Positions 26,701 through 33,828 of a DNA stretch of 64,000 nt are shown here, in pieces. A program made the position numbers and the translations under genes. How positions within the stretch are numbered: the stretch's first letter is position 1; each line of letters starts with the position of its first letter. The DNA lies in the NCBI GenBank assembly GCA_018268415.1, contig JAFDWO010000008.1, positions 1 through 64,000 of the forward strand, given 5' to 3'. The stretch is from Actinomycetota bacterium. GTDB lineage: Bacteria > Actinomycetota > Thermoleophilia > Solirubrobacterales > 70-9. The notes below the pieces were generated by a model. It worked only from the letters and a program-made list of their open reading frames with translations. It was not told the origin of the DNA and did not search any database.

Positions 26701-26895
26701 ATGACGGGACCGCGTGGGACGCTCCACACGCCGACCTGCCTCATCTGCGGCTGGCACGGCGAGGGTCGGGTGTGGCGGCCGAAGGCGGTGGCCGACGGCG
26801 AGAGTCACGAACGGCAGGAAGGTCATCTGCGGCACCAGGACCCGTCGGCACCGACCGGGTCGCGGAGGCCGGCCGGCCGACCCTCTCACCGATGA
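26701..26895 (+). CDS. Small zinc-finger-like protein
   Basis: 64 residues. CLICGW followed 20-25 residues later by HERQEGH gives a C2H2-like pattern, so a small zinc-binding protein is likely. It starts 28 bases after the LexA box. Its TGA overlaps the ATG of the next gene (ATGA, 26892-26895), which supports both genes being real. The ribosome-binding GGGAG lies directly against the ATG, which is unusual. A longer start at 26656 would overlap the LexA box and is unlikely. It would be SOS-induced; its function is unknown. Confidence 0.6.
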   Translation: MTGPRGTLHTPTCLICGWHGEGRVWRPKAVADGESHERQEGHLRHQDPSAPTGSRRPAGRPSHR

Positions 26896-27236
26896 CGGCG
26901 CCGATGGGAAGCGGACCCGACAGGATCTGGAAGGACTACAACCGGGCGATGGAGCGCGGCGACTTCCGCGCCGCGATGAGCATGGCGAGATCCTTCGGGC
27001 TGCCGCTGGACCTCCGGGACATCTTGAGTCTGACGATCGCCGCCGGGAAGGCCGGCGACCACATCTTCGACCCGATGGCGGTCCGCTGGATCGTCAGGGC
27101 GCACGAGAAGGGCAAGACCGGCCTCCGGTTGCACGAGGTCGAATTTCTCGCCACGACCTTCCGTCGCCTCTGGGGCGGCGATCAGGCCTCGGCCGAGGAA
27201 CTCTGGCGTTTCCTCGCCACCGGGAAACGGCTCTGA
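26892..27236 (+). CDS. Unknown protein coupled to the zinc-finger protein
   Basis: 114 residues, basic and helical (DRIWKDYNRAMERGDFRAAM, RWIVRAHEKGKTGLRLHEVE), no signal or membrane segment. Translation is coupled to the preceding small gene by an ATGA overlap, so both should be under the LexA-box promoter. ATG 26904 is an alternative start. No family recognised. A structured repeat element begins 75 bases after its stop. Confidence 0.65.
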   Translation: MTAPMGSGPDRIWKDYNRAMERGDFRAAMSMARSFGLPLDLRDILSLTIAAGKAGDHIFDPMAVRWIVRAHEKGKTGLRLHEVEFLATTFRRLWGGDQASAEELWRFLATGKRL

Positions 27237-27311
27237 GGTCTCGACACACGTCGGCGTGGGAGGGCCGCATCGACCGGTTCGACGCATGCGGTCCTGACCC
27301 GGCACGCACCT

Positions 27312-27437
27312 CTCCCACCCCGACATAGGAGCGCTTCCCGCGTCGGCCCGGCACGCGTCAAGGGGCGGAGCCCCGACCCCGGAGTGGGTTGACCCGTGCC
27401 GGCCGGCGCCACCCTGAGTCGGGTCGGGCTGGGGAGG
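27312..27437. repeat. Structured element S, copy 1
   Basis: A 126-bp element also present at 33054-33182. Outer arms CTCCCACCCCGAC and GTCGGGCTGGGGAG pair. An inner stem CCGGCACGCGTCAA/TTGACCCGTGCCGG encloses a GGGGC-GGA-GCCCC hairpin. Differences from copy 2 fall mostly as paired changes (A-T to C-G, A-T to G-C) that keep the stems. It lies between the convergent genes ending at 27236 and 27442, so it may terminate both. Confidence 0.75.
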
Positions 27438-27441
27438 GAGG

Positions 27442-27891
27442 CTAGAAGCCCAGCAGCGCCCTGATCGCGGCGACGGTCAGTCCACCGGTCGCGCTGACGG
27501 CGACGTCGCCGGCGCGGATCCTCTCGGTCCAGTCGCGCAACCTCGAGCGCTCCGCCTCGTCCTCGGTCTGTTCGGCCCGTTCGCTGAGCAGCGCAGCGGG
27601 GTTCCTCACTGCTTTCCGTCCCGCAGGCGTCGGATAGAACTCGGTCTTGCTCTCCCAGCCGACCAGCCCGAGTTCCTGGAGTTGACTGAGGTCGTGATGG
27701 CGGACGACATCGTGGGGGATGCCCCAGCTGGGATGACGGACGATGTCGACCGAGGCGGTGCGAAAGAGGAGTAGTGGCTCGGAGGGGTCCGAGTCGAAGG
27801 CGCCGACGACCGCCTCGAGGATCACCGCGAGTCGCTGGTCGGGGTCGGAGAGCGCCTCCGCCAGCGCCTTCTCGCCCGTCGGAACGCTCAT
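27442..27891 (-). CDS. Winged-helix-like protein
   Basis: 149 residues. The middle part (RHHDLSQLQELGLVGWESKT followed by EFYPTPAGRKAV) has the helix-turn-helix-wing pattern of a small winged-helix protein. An acidic helix and a C-terminal hydrophobic stretch (TGGLTVAAIRALLGF) follow. Probable DNA-binding or protein-interaction module of unknown role. ATG 27891 is preceded by AAGG at about 8 bases. Confidence 0.6.
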   Translation of the reverse strand: MSVPTGEKALAEALSDPDQRLAVILEAVVGAFDSDPSEPLLLFRTASVDIVRHPSWGIPHDVVRHHDLSQLQELGLVGWESKTEFYPTPAGRKAVRNPAALLSERAEQTEDEAERSRLRDWTERIRAGDVAVSATGGLTVAAIRALLGF

Positions 27892-27958
27892 ACGGGGACC
27901 TTTCTCATCGTGGCGAGCGTACCGGCCAGGAGGTGGCCGGCGGCCGTCGTTCCCGGGT

Positions 27959-28375
27959 TCAGGGCCCGGGCAGCTCCGAGGGCGGAAACTCGAAGCGCCC
28001 GCAGCCGCCGTCCTCCTCGACCTCCAGCACGCTGTTGATCATCAGGCCCTCGGGATCGGTGCCGTCCTCACCGGCGAGGCGCTCGATCTCGGCGATCGCG
28101 GTCGCCATCGATGCGCGCATCTCCTCGCCGGAGCCGAGGGGCAGGAAGACGAGGCCCGGGTGCAGGCCGCTCTCCCTCGCCAACCCGAGGAAGTCGACCG
28201 CGTTGTTGGTGACGAGGACCCGGTCCTCCTCGAGGCAGAGCCGCGAGACCTCGCGGTCGGTGGCGTTCAACATGCCGCGGTCGCGGACCGAGGTCGCCTC
28301 ATGGCCCGCCTCCTGGCAGACCTTCGTCAGCGAGGGCGAGAGGTTCTCGTCGACGAAGAAGCGCATACGGGTCAC
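27959..28375 (-). CDS. DUF5615 PIN-like toxin
   Basis: 138 residues. The N-terminal core MRFFVDENLSPSLTKVCQEA, with DREV and VLVTNNAVDFL, is the DUF5615 PIN-like nuclease fold: D9 and the downstream TNNAVDF aspartate are in the expected acidic positions. These proteins act as RNase-type toxins paired with DUF433 antitoxins. The C-terminal 60 residues are extra. GTG 28375 is used; ATG 28366 is an alternative that fits the family start better. The antitoxin-like gene lies 226 bases upstream on the same strand. Confidence 0.82.
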   Translation of the reverse strand: MTRMRFFVDENLSPSLTKVCQEAGHEATSVRDRGMLNATDREVSRLCLEEDRVLVTNNAVDFLGLARESGLHPGLVFLPLGSGEEMRASMATAIAEIERLAGEDGTDPEGLMINSVLEVEEDGGCGRFEFPPSELPGP

Positions 28376-28601
28376 CGACCTGACCGGTCGACCGGCGGCC
28401 CCGGGGCGGGAGAAGCGGTGCTGTCGTCTCGTCGGCTCATCTCTTCGAACCTAGGGCAGATCTCGCCGGCGACCGGAGTTCTCGGCGAGCCGACCCTGAT
28501 CCCGGATCTAACCGATATCGGGGCTTGACCCCGCGAGGGTCTGGAGGCCCCGACCCCGATCCGGGGCGCCCCGGAAGGGGGCAGGCCCCGCGGTAGACCT
28601 C

Positions 28602-29228
28602 TCAGTCGCCGCGCCAGGGGCGGACGGGTCGACCGCGGCGGGGATGGGCGTCCGCGTAGATCCGCGCCGCCTGGAAGGCGCTCTTCGGGACCTTCGGGTA
28701 GTCCTCGGCCAGTTCCTCGAGGGTGTCGCCGGCACGCAGGCGGGCGGCGACGGAGGCGACCGGCAGGCGGGTTCCGGTGATGACCGGCTCTCCGCCCTGG
28801 ATCTTCGGATCGGTGGTGATGTAGCGCTCGCGACGATCGCGATAGCGACCCAGCTCCTTGGCCATCGAGACGAGCGGACCATCGAGACGGATCACCAGGA
28901 CGTCGCTCAACGCCAACTCGCCGGGCTTCGGGTCCTCGGCGTCCACGCTGGTCCACACCCACTCATAGATCCGCCTCTTGGTCTGGCGGGGCAACTGCAG
29001 GCGGGCCCTGTCGATCAGGGCGAGGGTCAGCGCGTCCTCCCATCCGAGGAAGACGCTCCTGGCATCCGGACGCCAGGGCTTCACGACCTTTTCCTCTATC
29101 GCCTTGTTGACCTGCCCGACCGAGATGTCGGCGAAGTAGGCGACCTCGCGGCGGTTGAAGGAGCATCGCTCACGCTCTCCACCCCTCGCCCCTCGGGTCC
29201 TTCGTGGTGATCTCGTCCTTGTCGTCAT
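28602..29228 (-). CDS. DUF433 antitoxin with N-terminal DNA-binding domain
   Basis: 208 residues. The C-terminus (about 135-200) is DUF433: YITTDPKIQGGEPVITGTRL and VASVAARLRAGDTLEELAED. The N-terminus (FNRREVAYFADISVGQVNKA, then ALTLALIDRARLQLP) looks like a MerR/winged-helix DNA-binding region. It should neutralise the DUF5615 toxin and repress the pair. The start ATG 29228 has AGAGGG 8 bases upstream. The 226-base gap to the toxin is larger than usual for such pairs and contains GC-rich hairpins. Confidence 0.82.
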   Translation of the reverse strand: MTTRTRSPRRTRGARGGERERCSFNRREVAYFADISVGQVNKAIEEKVVKPWRPDARSVFLGWEDALTLALIDRARLQLPRQTKRRIYEWVWTSVDAEDPKPGELALSDVLVIRLDGPLVSMAKELGRYRDRRERYITTDPKIQGGEPVITGTRLPVASVAARLRAGDTLEELAEDYPKVPKSAFQAARIYADAHPRRGRPVRPWRGD

Positions 29229-29558
29229 AATCAGTCCCTCTCACGGGACACTTTAATCCATTCCTCCTGTCCCTCTTCTCCTCTGGTCCTTCTCTTCCCT
29301 CGCGCCGCTTGCCTGTCGTCCTCCTGATCTCAAGCCGCTGCTCGAAAGACCCCGGAGGCCGGCACCTGCCCGGACAACAGCAAGAGCCCGGAACCGCAAC
29401 AACCACCCGCCCTGCTTCGCTTCATTCTCTCGCCGGCTCCTCCTTGCGCAAGGGCTGCGCCCTTCCCCTCGCTGTCGCTCGGTGCGCCGTCGTCGTCCGG
29501 CGACCGATTGCGCCTAACAGGGCAGGGTGGAACTGCCCGACGGACGAAGGAGTTAGCG
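29229..29558. other. Intergenic region with pyrimidine tract
   Basis: 330 bases between divergent genes. It contains a 45-base pyrimidine-rich tract (about 29258-29303) and, just before the next gene, a GGGCAG/CTGCCC hairpin (about 29522-29540). No gene is credible here. Confidence 0.5.
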
Positions 29559-30032
29559 ATGGGCGCGAGAGTGGATGAGACCGACGCACGGGCCTACGTG
29601 GCGACGAGCGCACGGGATTGCGTCGCCGACCTGGGCGACCTGAACGAGCTGGCGAACTACGGGATGATCGAAGGCGGCGCCACACTCGACCCCGGGCGGT
29701 TGTCGGCGCTGGGGATAGACCCGGAGGGGGCACCGGAAGATCAGGCCGAGGAACGGCTACACGAGCTGTCGCTCGGCGTCGACGTGACGACGACCTTCGA
29801 GGTCGTGCTCGGCGCCGGCGGCCCCGATCGGCGCCTCTGCTTCGAGTGCGACAGGGATCTGGACCGCTCGGGCCTCGACCTCACGCCCGCATATCCCCGC
29901 TATGTGTACGAGATCCGTCGCGTCCACTTCCGCTACTCGTGGTCCGGCTCGGCCGAGGTGGAACTGACCGGCTCCGATCGCGAGGTCGCCGAAGCCTTCG
30001 GCCGGCGCGTGGTCCCGGAGTTGGCGGACTGA
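29559..30032 (+). CDS. Unknown small protein
   Basis: 157 residues. Helical N-terminus (DARAYVATSARDCVADLGDL), then a beta-rich second half (TTFEVVLGAGGPDRRLCFEC, YEIRRVHFRYSWSGSAEVEL). No family recognised; cytosolic. ATG 29559 follows AGGAG at 7-nt spacing, a strong start; the longer upstream frame is not needed. A strong hairpin terminator follows the stop. Confidence 0.7.
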   Translation: MGARVDETDARAYVATSARDCVADLGDLNELANYGMIEGGATLDPGRLSALGIDPEGAPEDQAEERLHELSLGVDVTTTFEVVLGAGGPDRRLCFECDRDLDRSGLDLTPAYPRYVYEIRRVHFRYSWSGSAEVELTGSDREVAEAFGRRVVPELAD

Positions 30033-30040
30033 GGCTCGCC

Positions 30041-30077
30041 GCGGTAAGGACGGGCCGCGCGGCGGCCCGTCCACCGC
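30041..30077. terminator. Bidirectional hairpin terminator
   Basis: GGACGGGCCGC (30048-30058) pairs perfectly with GCGGCCCGTCC (30062-30072), extended by GCGGT/ACCGC across an AA bulge. It sits between the convergent genes ending at 30032 and 30106. No long T-run, as is common in GC-rich actinobacteria. Confidence 0.7.
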
Positions 30078-30105
30078 CGGTCTCCCCGGCCCCGCCGCCC
30101 GACCC

Positions 30106-31779
30106 TCACCGCACCCGGAAGCTCGCCAGGTCCTGGCCGTAGACCGGGCTCACCACCAGCCTCCCCAGGTCGATCCGCGACGCGACGAAGGTGGTCGTCG
30201 GCAGTGAGCCGAAGGGCGCCCAGGGCGCCTCGCGCATCACCGCCCGGTCGAGTCGCGCGTAGCCGGCTTCCTGGCGTGGCCCGAGCGGTTCGGTGTCGAG
30301 TCTCGCGATCCGGCGATCGATCACCGGGTCCTCGAGGCGCGAGTAGTTGGAGTCCGCGGTCGGGGTGATGCTCGCGCCCGAGAGCTGCGGCTGAAAGAAG
30401 TCGTTGGGGTGCGGGTAGTCGATGTACCAGTCCGCCCAGCCCGTGTCGAGGTCCGGGGTCTCCCCGTTGCCGATCACGGTCAGGTAGTTCGCCGCCGGGA
30501 CCACCTTCAGCGTCGGGTGGAATCCGAGTTCGCGCAGCACCCCTTCGTAGTATTCGCCCGCCTGTCGGTTGGGGTCGAAGCCGTCGGTGAAGACGGTGAC
30601 GTCACGCCGTCGGGGGTCGGCCGCGGCGATCAGCCGGCGCGCCTTCCTCATGTCGTGCGGGTAGGGATCGTAGGTGACGTGGCCGGGCATCGCCGCGGGC
30701 AGCACCTGCCGGGTCGGCGTCATCTGGCCTCCGTAGATCCGCCGGAGCGCCGCCGGGTCGATCGCGTAGTCGACCGCGCGCCGCACCCGCACGTCGTCGA
30801 AGGGTGCCCTGGTGACGTTCATCCAGAAGTAGTAGAGGTCGATCTGGGGCGTCACCAGGAGTTGCGCCCCCTGGTAACGCCCGACCAGTTCGGCCCGGCG
30901 GTCGGCCGGCGGCGGCTCCTGCATCCAGTCGAGCCGGCCGGCCTCGACTTCGTTCACCGCCGTCTCGGGGTTGGCGATCACCTTCATCTGGATCGCGTCG
31001 AAGTGTCCGGAGGGGATCTGCGGCAGCCGCGGCCCGTCGGTGCCCGCCCATTCGGGGTTGCGACGGTATTCCCAGGAGCGGCCCGGCCTCGAGGCGACGA
31101 TCTCATACGGACCGGTGGCGGGCGGCGGGTCGGCCGAGAGGTCTTCGCGCCTCGTCCCCGCCGGGAGCGGCGCGGCGAAGAGCATCGCCAGCTCGTTCGC
31201 GAAGGTGCTGCGCGCTCTCACCAGGTGGATGACGATCCGCCCGCTCCCGTCGTCTGTCTCGATCCCGGCGATGCCGCCCTTCTTGGTCTTCTCGAACCGC
31301 CGGGCGCCGACGATGTCGGTGTAGAAGGCGCTCCCCGGTGAGTTCATCGCCAGCGCCCGTTCGATCGTCGCGCGGAAGTCCGACGCGCGCACCGGCTCGC
31401 CGTCGGAGTACCGCAGGCCCTTGCGCAGATGGAGGGTGTAGGTGCGCCCGCCGTCGGAGATCCTCGGCAGCGCCCGGGCCAGGCCCGGGATCAGCCTCGT
31501 CCCGGCGGCCCCGTCGGCATGCGCGTAGGTGAGGAGCGGCACGTAGGTCTCCCACATCGCCGTCCAGCCTTCGAGCGAATAGGAGAGCGCCGGATCGAGG
31601 TAGTCGGGGAAGGAGGCGCTGGTGCCGCGCAGGACCGTGGCTTCCCCGTCTGACCTGGTGCCGCCGCAGCCCGCCACGGCCAGGGCCACGACCGCGGCGA
31701 GCGTCGCCGCTCCGACCGCGACCCTCGCGACCGAAGGCCTCTTTCTCTCCTCGTCCCGCGTCGGCCTCTCCCATCTCAC
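30106..31779 (-). CDS. ABC transporter substrate-binding lipoprotein (SBP_bac_5)
   Basis: 557 residues. A lipoprotein signal (VGAATLAAVVALAVAGCGG, lipobox cysteine) leads a family-5 peptide/oligopeptide-binding protein: SLEGWTAMWETYVPLLTYAH, YTLHLRKGLRYSDGEPVRASDF, ATGPYEI, PFDDVRVRRAVDYAID. It should sit on the outer membrane leaflet and deliver a peptide-like ligand to an ABC importer. No permease or ATPase genes are adjacent, so it is an orphan. The start is GTG 31779 without a good ribosome-binding site; upstream frame extension has no other candidate near the signal peptide. Within the element this looks like chromosomal-type cargo. Confidence 0.88.
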   Translation of the reverse strand: MRWERPTRDEERKRPSVARVAVGAATLAAVVALAVAGCGGTRSDGEATVLRGTSASFPDYLDPALSYSLEGWTAMWETYVPLLTYAHADGAAGTRLIPGLARALPRISDGGRTYTLHLRKGLRYSDGEPVRASDFRATIERALAMNSPGSAFYTDIVGARRFEKTKKGGIAGIETDDGSGRIVIHLVRARSTFANELAMLFAAPLPAGTRREDLSADPPPATGPYEIVASRPGRSWEYRRNPEWAGTDGPRLPQIPSGHFDAIQMKVIANPETAVNEVEAGRLDWMQEPPPADRRAELVGRYQGAQLLVTPQIDLYYFWMNVTRAPFDDVRVRRAVDYAIDPAALRRIYGGQMTPTRQVLPAAMPGHVTYDPYPHDMRKARRLIAAADPRRRDVTVFTDGFDPNRQAGEYYEGVLRELGFHPTLKVVPAANYLTVIGNGETPDLDTGWADWYIDYPHPNDFFQPQLSGASITPTADSNYSRLEDPVIDRRIARLDTEPLGPRQEAGYARLDRAVMREAPWAPFGSLPTTTFVASRIDLGRLVVSPVYGQDLASFRVR

Positions 31780-32079
31780 TCGACGGCTCGTGGGTGAAGC
31801 CCCGTCCGCCGCCTCCACCCGGCCGGGACCTTCCCAGCCTATCCGCCACGGGCCTGGGGAAAGCCGGTTTAACCTCGACGTTCCGGACACGCCTCGGACC
31901 CGAGGTGACTCGGCGGCCCTCGGAGGGGTCGATCGCTGCGCGCCGGTCGTGGAGGTCAGGAACACAGAGCCGCCGAACCGGGGGATCGCATCTACCGACG
32001 GCGAAGCGAATATTCTGTCCTCGACACGGTTCGATGTCCCGGTCGCCTCTCACCCTTTGACATCCCTGGCTCACGTTCG
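31780..32079. other. Divergent intergenic region
   Basis: 300 bases between divergent genes. It should hold two promoters; I see no clear consensus pair and no repeat. Confidence 0.4.
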
Positions 32080-32904
32080 ATGGCGACCTCAGAGAAAGTC
32101 AGGCGCGCTGCGCAGGACGAGCGCGACCGGCTGAAGCTGGTGAAGGCCGGCGCCGACCTCTCGGCAGTCGGTGTCGGTGTCATCTCGGCGCTGATCGCGC
32201 CGCCGATCGCCCTGGTCGCGCTCGTTCCCGGGGTGATCCGATACCGGGCGGCCAAGGAGCTGATCGTCCAGGAGCGCCTGATCGAGGACCCCCCGCGCGG
32301 GGACTTCGCCCTCCGCCCTTTTCCGTCTTTCCAGGCCAGTCTCCCTCCGCCGGGAGCCGCCGTGGATCCGGATCTCGCCCTCGCGTATCGCTATGTCCGC
32401 GACTCGATCATGCTTTGCGGCGTCGAGGACGCGATGATCACCGCGATCGAGAGGGCCCAGGGTGCGGAGCTCGCAGGCGCGGGCGAGTTCGTCGACCTGA
32501 GGCTGGGAAACGCGCGCGAACTTGCGCTCGGCACCGCGAACATGCTGAGACGGCTTGTGCAGACCCAGGAGGAGTTGGCCCGGATGATCAGACGCCTCCC
32601 GCACTTCGCGCTCGCCGACAGGCAGACCTACACCGCCTTCGCGGAGCAGCCGCCCCGCTCATCGAGATTCGACGCGAGCGTCTACCTGCAGTCGATCTCC
32701 GACGGCGCCCTGGCCTCGCTGTTTCGCATGGGCGCCTCCATCGAGGACCTCGAGGGCGAGCTCGAGGCGGACTGGCCCGTCGACGGGATCGAGGGGCCGT
32801 TTCTCGGCCTGGCCGCCGCGCTCGCCCGCGACTCCGAGGCCAAGCTTCGTCTCGCGGACGCCCTCGACGGAGATGCCCCGACTCGGATCAGGGCATTCGC
32901 GTAG
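32080..32904 (+). CDS. Unknown protein with hydrophobic hairpin
   Basis: 274 residues. A charged N-terminal helix (EKVRRAAQDERDRLKLVKAG) precedes a glycine-rich hydrophobic segment (GVGVISALIAPPIALVALVP, about 31-52) that could be one or two membrane helices. The rest is soluble and helical, including NMLRRLVQTQEELARMIRRL. No family recognised. ATG 32080 has no visible ribosome-binding site. Structured element S copy 2 lies 150 bases downstream. Confidence 0.6.
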   Translation: MATSEKVRRAAQDERDRLKLVKAGADLSAVGVGVISALIAPPIALVALVPGVIRYRAAKELIVQERLIEDPPRGDFALRPFPSFQASLPPPGAAVDPDLALAYRYVRDSIMLCGVEDAMITAIERAQGAELAGAGEFVDLRLGNARELALGTANMLRRLVQTQEELARMIRRLPHFALADRQTYTAFAEQPPRSSRFDASVYLQSISDGALASLFRMGASIEDLEGELEADWPVDGIEGPFLGLAAALARDSEAKLRLADALDGDAPTRIRAFA

Positions 32905-33053
32905 AGGGCGACCGCGCCCAGGCCCTTCGCCCCGTGGAGCGTCAGGCGGCAGGCGGCCCATCGTTCGAGGGACCACGAACGTTCGCCGAGCCTCGGCGCT
33001 CGCATCTCGACCCTGGGTGTGACTCGCGTTTCTCCATCCCCGCCCACGCCTTC

Positions 33054-33182
33054 CTCCCGCCCCGACGTAGAAGCGCTGCCCGCGCCGGCCCGGCCCGGGT
33101 CAAGGGGCGCGGCCCCGACCCCGGAGCGGGTTGACCCGGGCCGGACCGGCGCCACCCTGATCTCCGGTCGGGGCGGGGGAGG
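33054..33182. repeat. Structured element S, copy 2
   Basis: 129-bp relative of 27312-27437. Outer arms CTCCCGCCCCGAC and GTCGGGGCGGGGGAG pair. The inner stem CCGGCCCGGGTCAA/TTGACCCGGGCCGG is perfect here, where copy 1 has one mismatch. The apical hairpin is GGGGC-GCG-GCCCC. Compensatory substitutions relative to copy 1 support an RNA (or cruciform) structure. Confidence 0.75.
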
Positions 33183-33753
33183 GGGCATTTCCGAGGCCTG
33201 ATCGCCGTACCCGGAATTGCGCAACCGCCCGGCGCTTTTCGAACCTTCTTCGAACGCGCCGCACCAACCTTCGAAGGATCTGCGTGGCGCCGGGTGCCTC
33301 CGAAGGCGGATTCTGGGATCGCTCACCAGGGAGGTGAGTGCGGCCACCGCCGCACACCGAGTCTTCGGGCAGGGGATGCCTGGACTCCGGACCCAGGAGG
33401 TCTGCGTTGCGCCTGCCTGCCGTATCCACGCCCCGCCCCACGGCGACCGCGCCCGCCTCCTCCGACCGCCCCCATCGGCACCGCCGTGCCCTCCGTGGCC
33501 GGCCGTGCGCCACGAGCCCTCTCCCTGTCGGGCTCATGGCGTCGGGCGCGGGCGATCCCTCTCACCACGCCGAGGTGCCCGGCCTCGGCGATGGGGTCGC
33601 CCGCGCCCGCTCCGAGACCCCGATCTTCTGGCCGCTGCGCCCGCCCGCGCCGGCCCGGGGCGGGTTCGGCCGTCCGGGCGCACGCGACTTCGACCACCAC
33701 ACCACCACCGACAGTGAGGAGCACAGGTGAGCCCCACCGAGCGAGGCGCCGAG
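33183..33753. other. Intergenic region without a credible gene
   Basis: About 570 bases between structured element S and hairpin repeat A. Open frames exist on both strands but have low-complexity composition and no start or ribosome-binding site. It presumably holds the promoter for the secreted-protein genes at 33826-42002. Confidence 0.5.
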
Positions 33754-33828
33754 CATCCCCGGACGCGGGAGCAGGGGCGCGAGATTTCCGGTCGCGAGGA
33801 CTGCGCTCCTGCGGGAGCAGAGGAGATG
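33754..33828 (+). repeat. Hairpin repeat H, copy A
   Basis: 75-bp repeat bounded by GCGGGAGCAG direct repeats, with a central stem GCAGGGGCGC/GCGCTCCTGC (one G-U) and a loop containing AGATTTCCGG. It ends in GCAGAGGAGATG, and that ATG (33826) is the start I assign to the secreted protein. Other copies are at 44841, 47389 and 49393, all in the same orientation. Confidence 0.75.
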
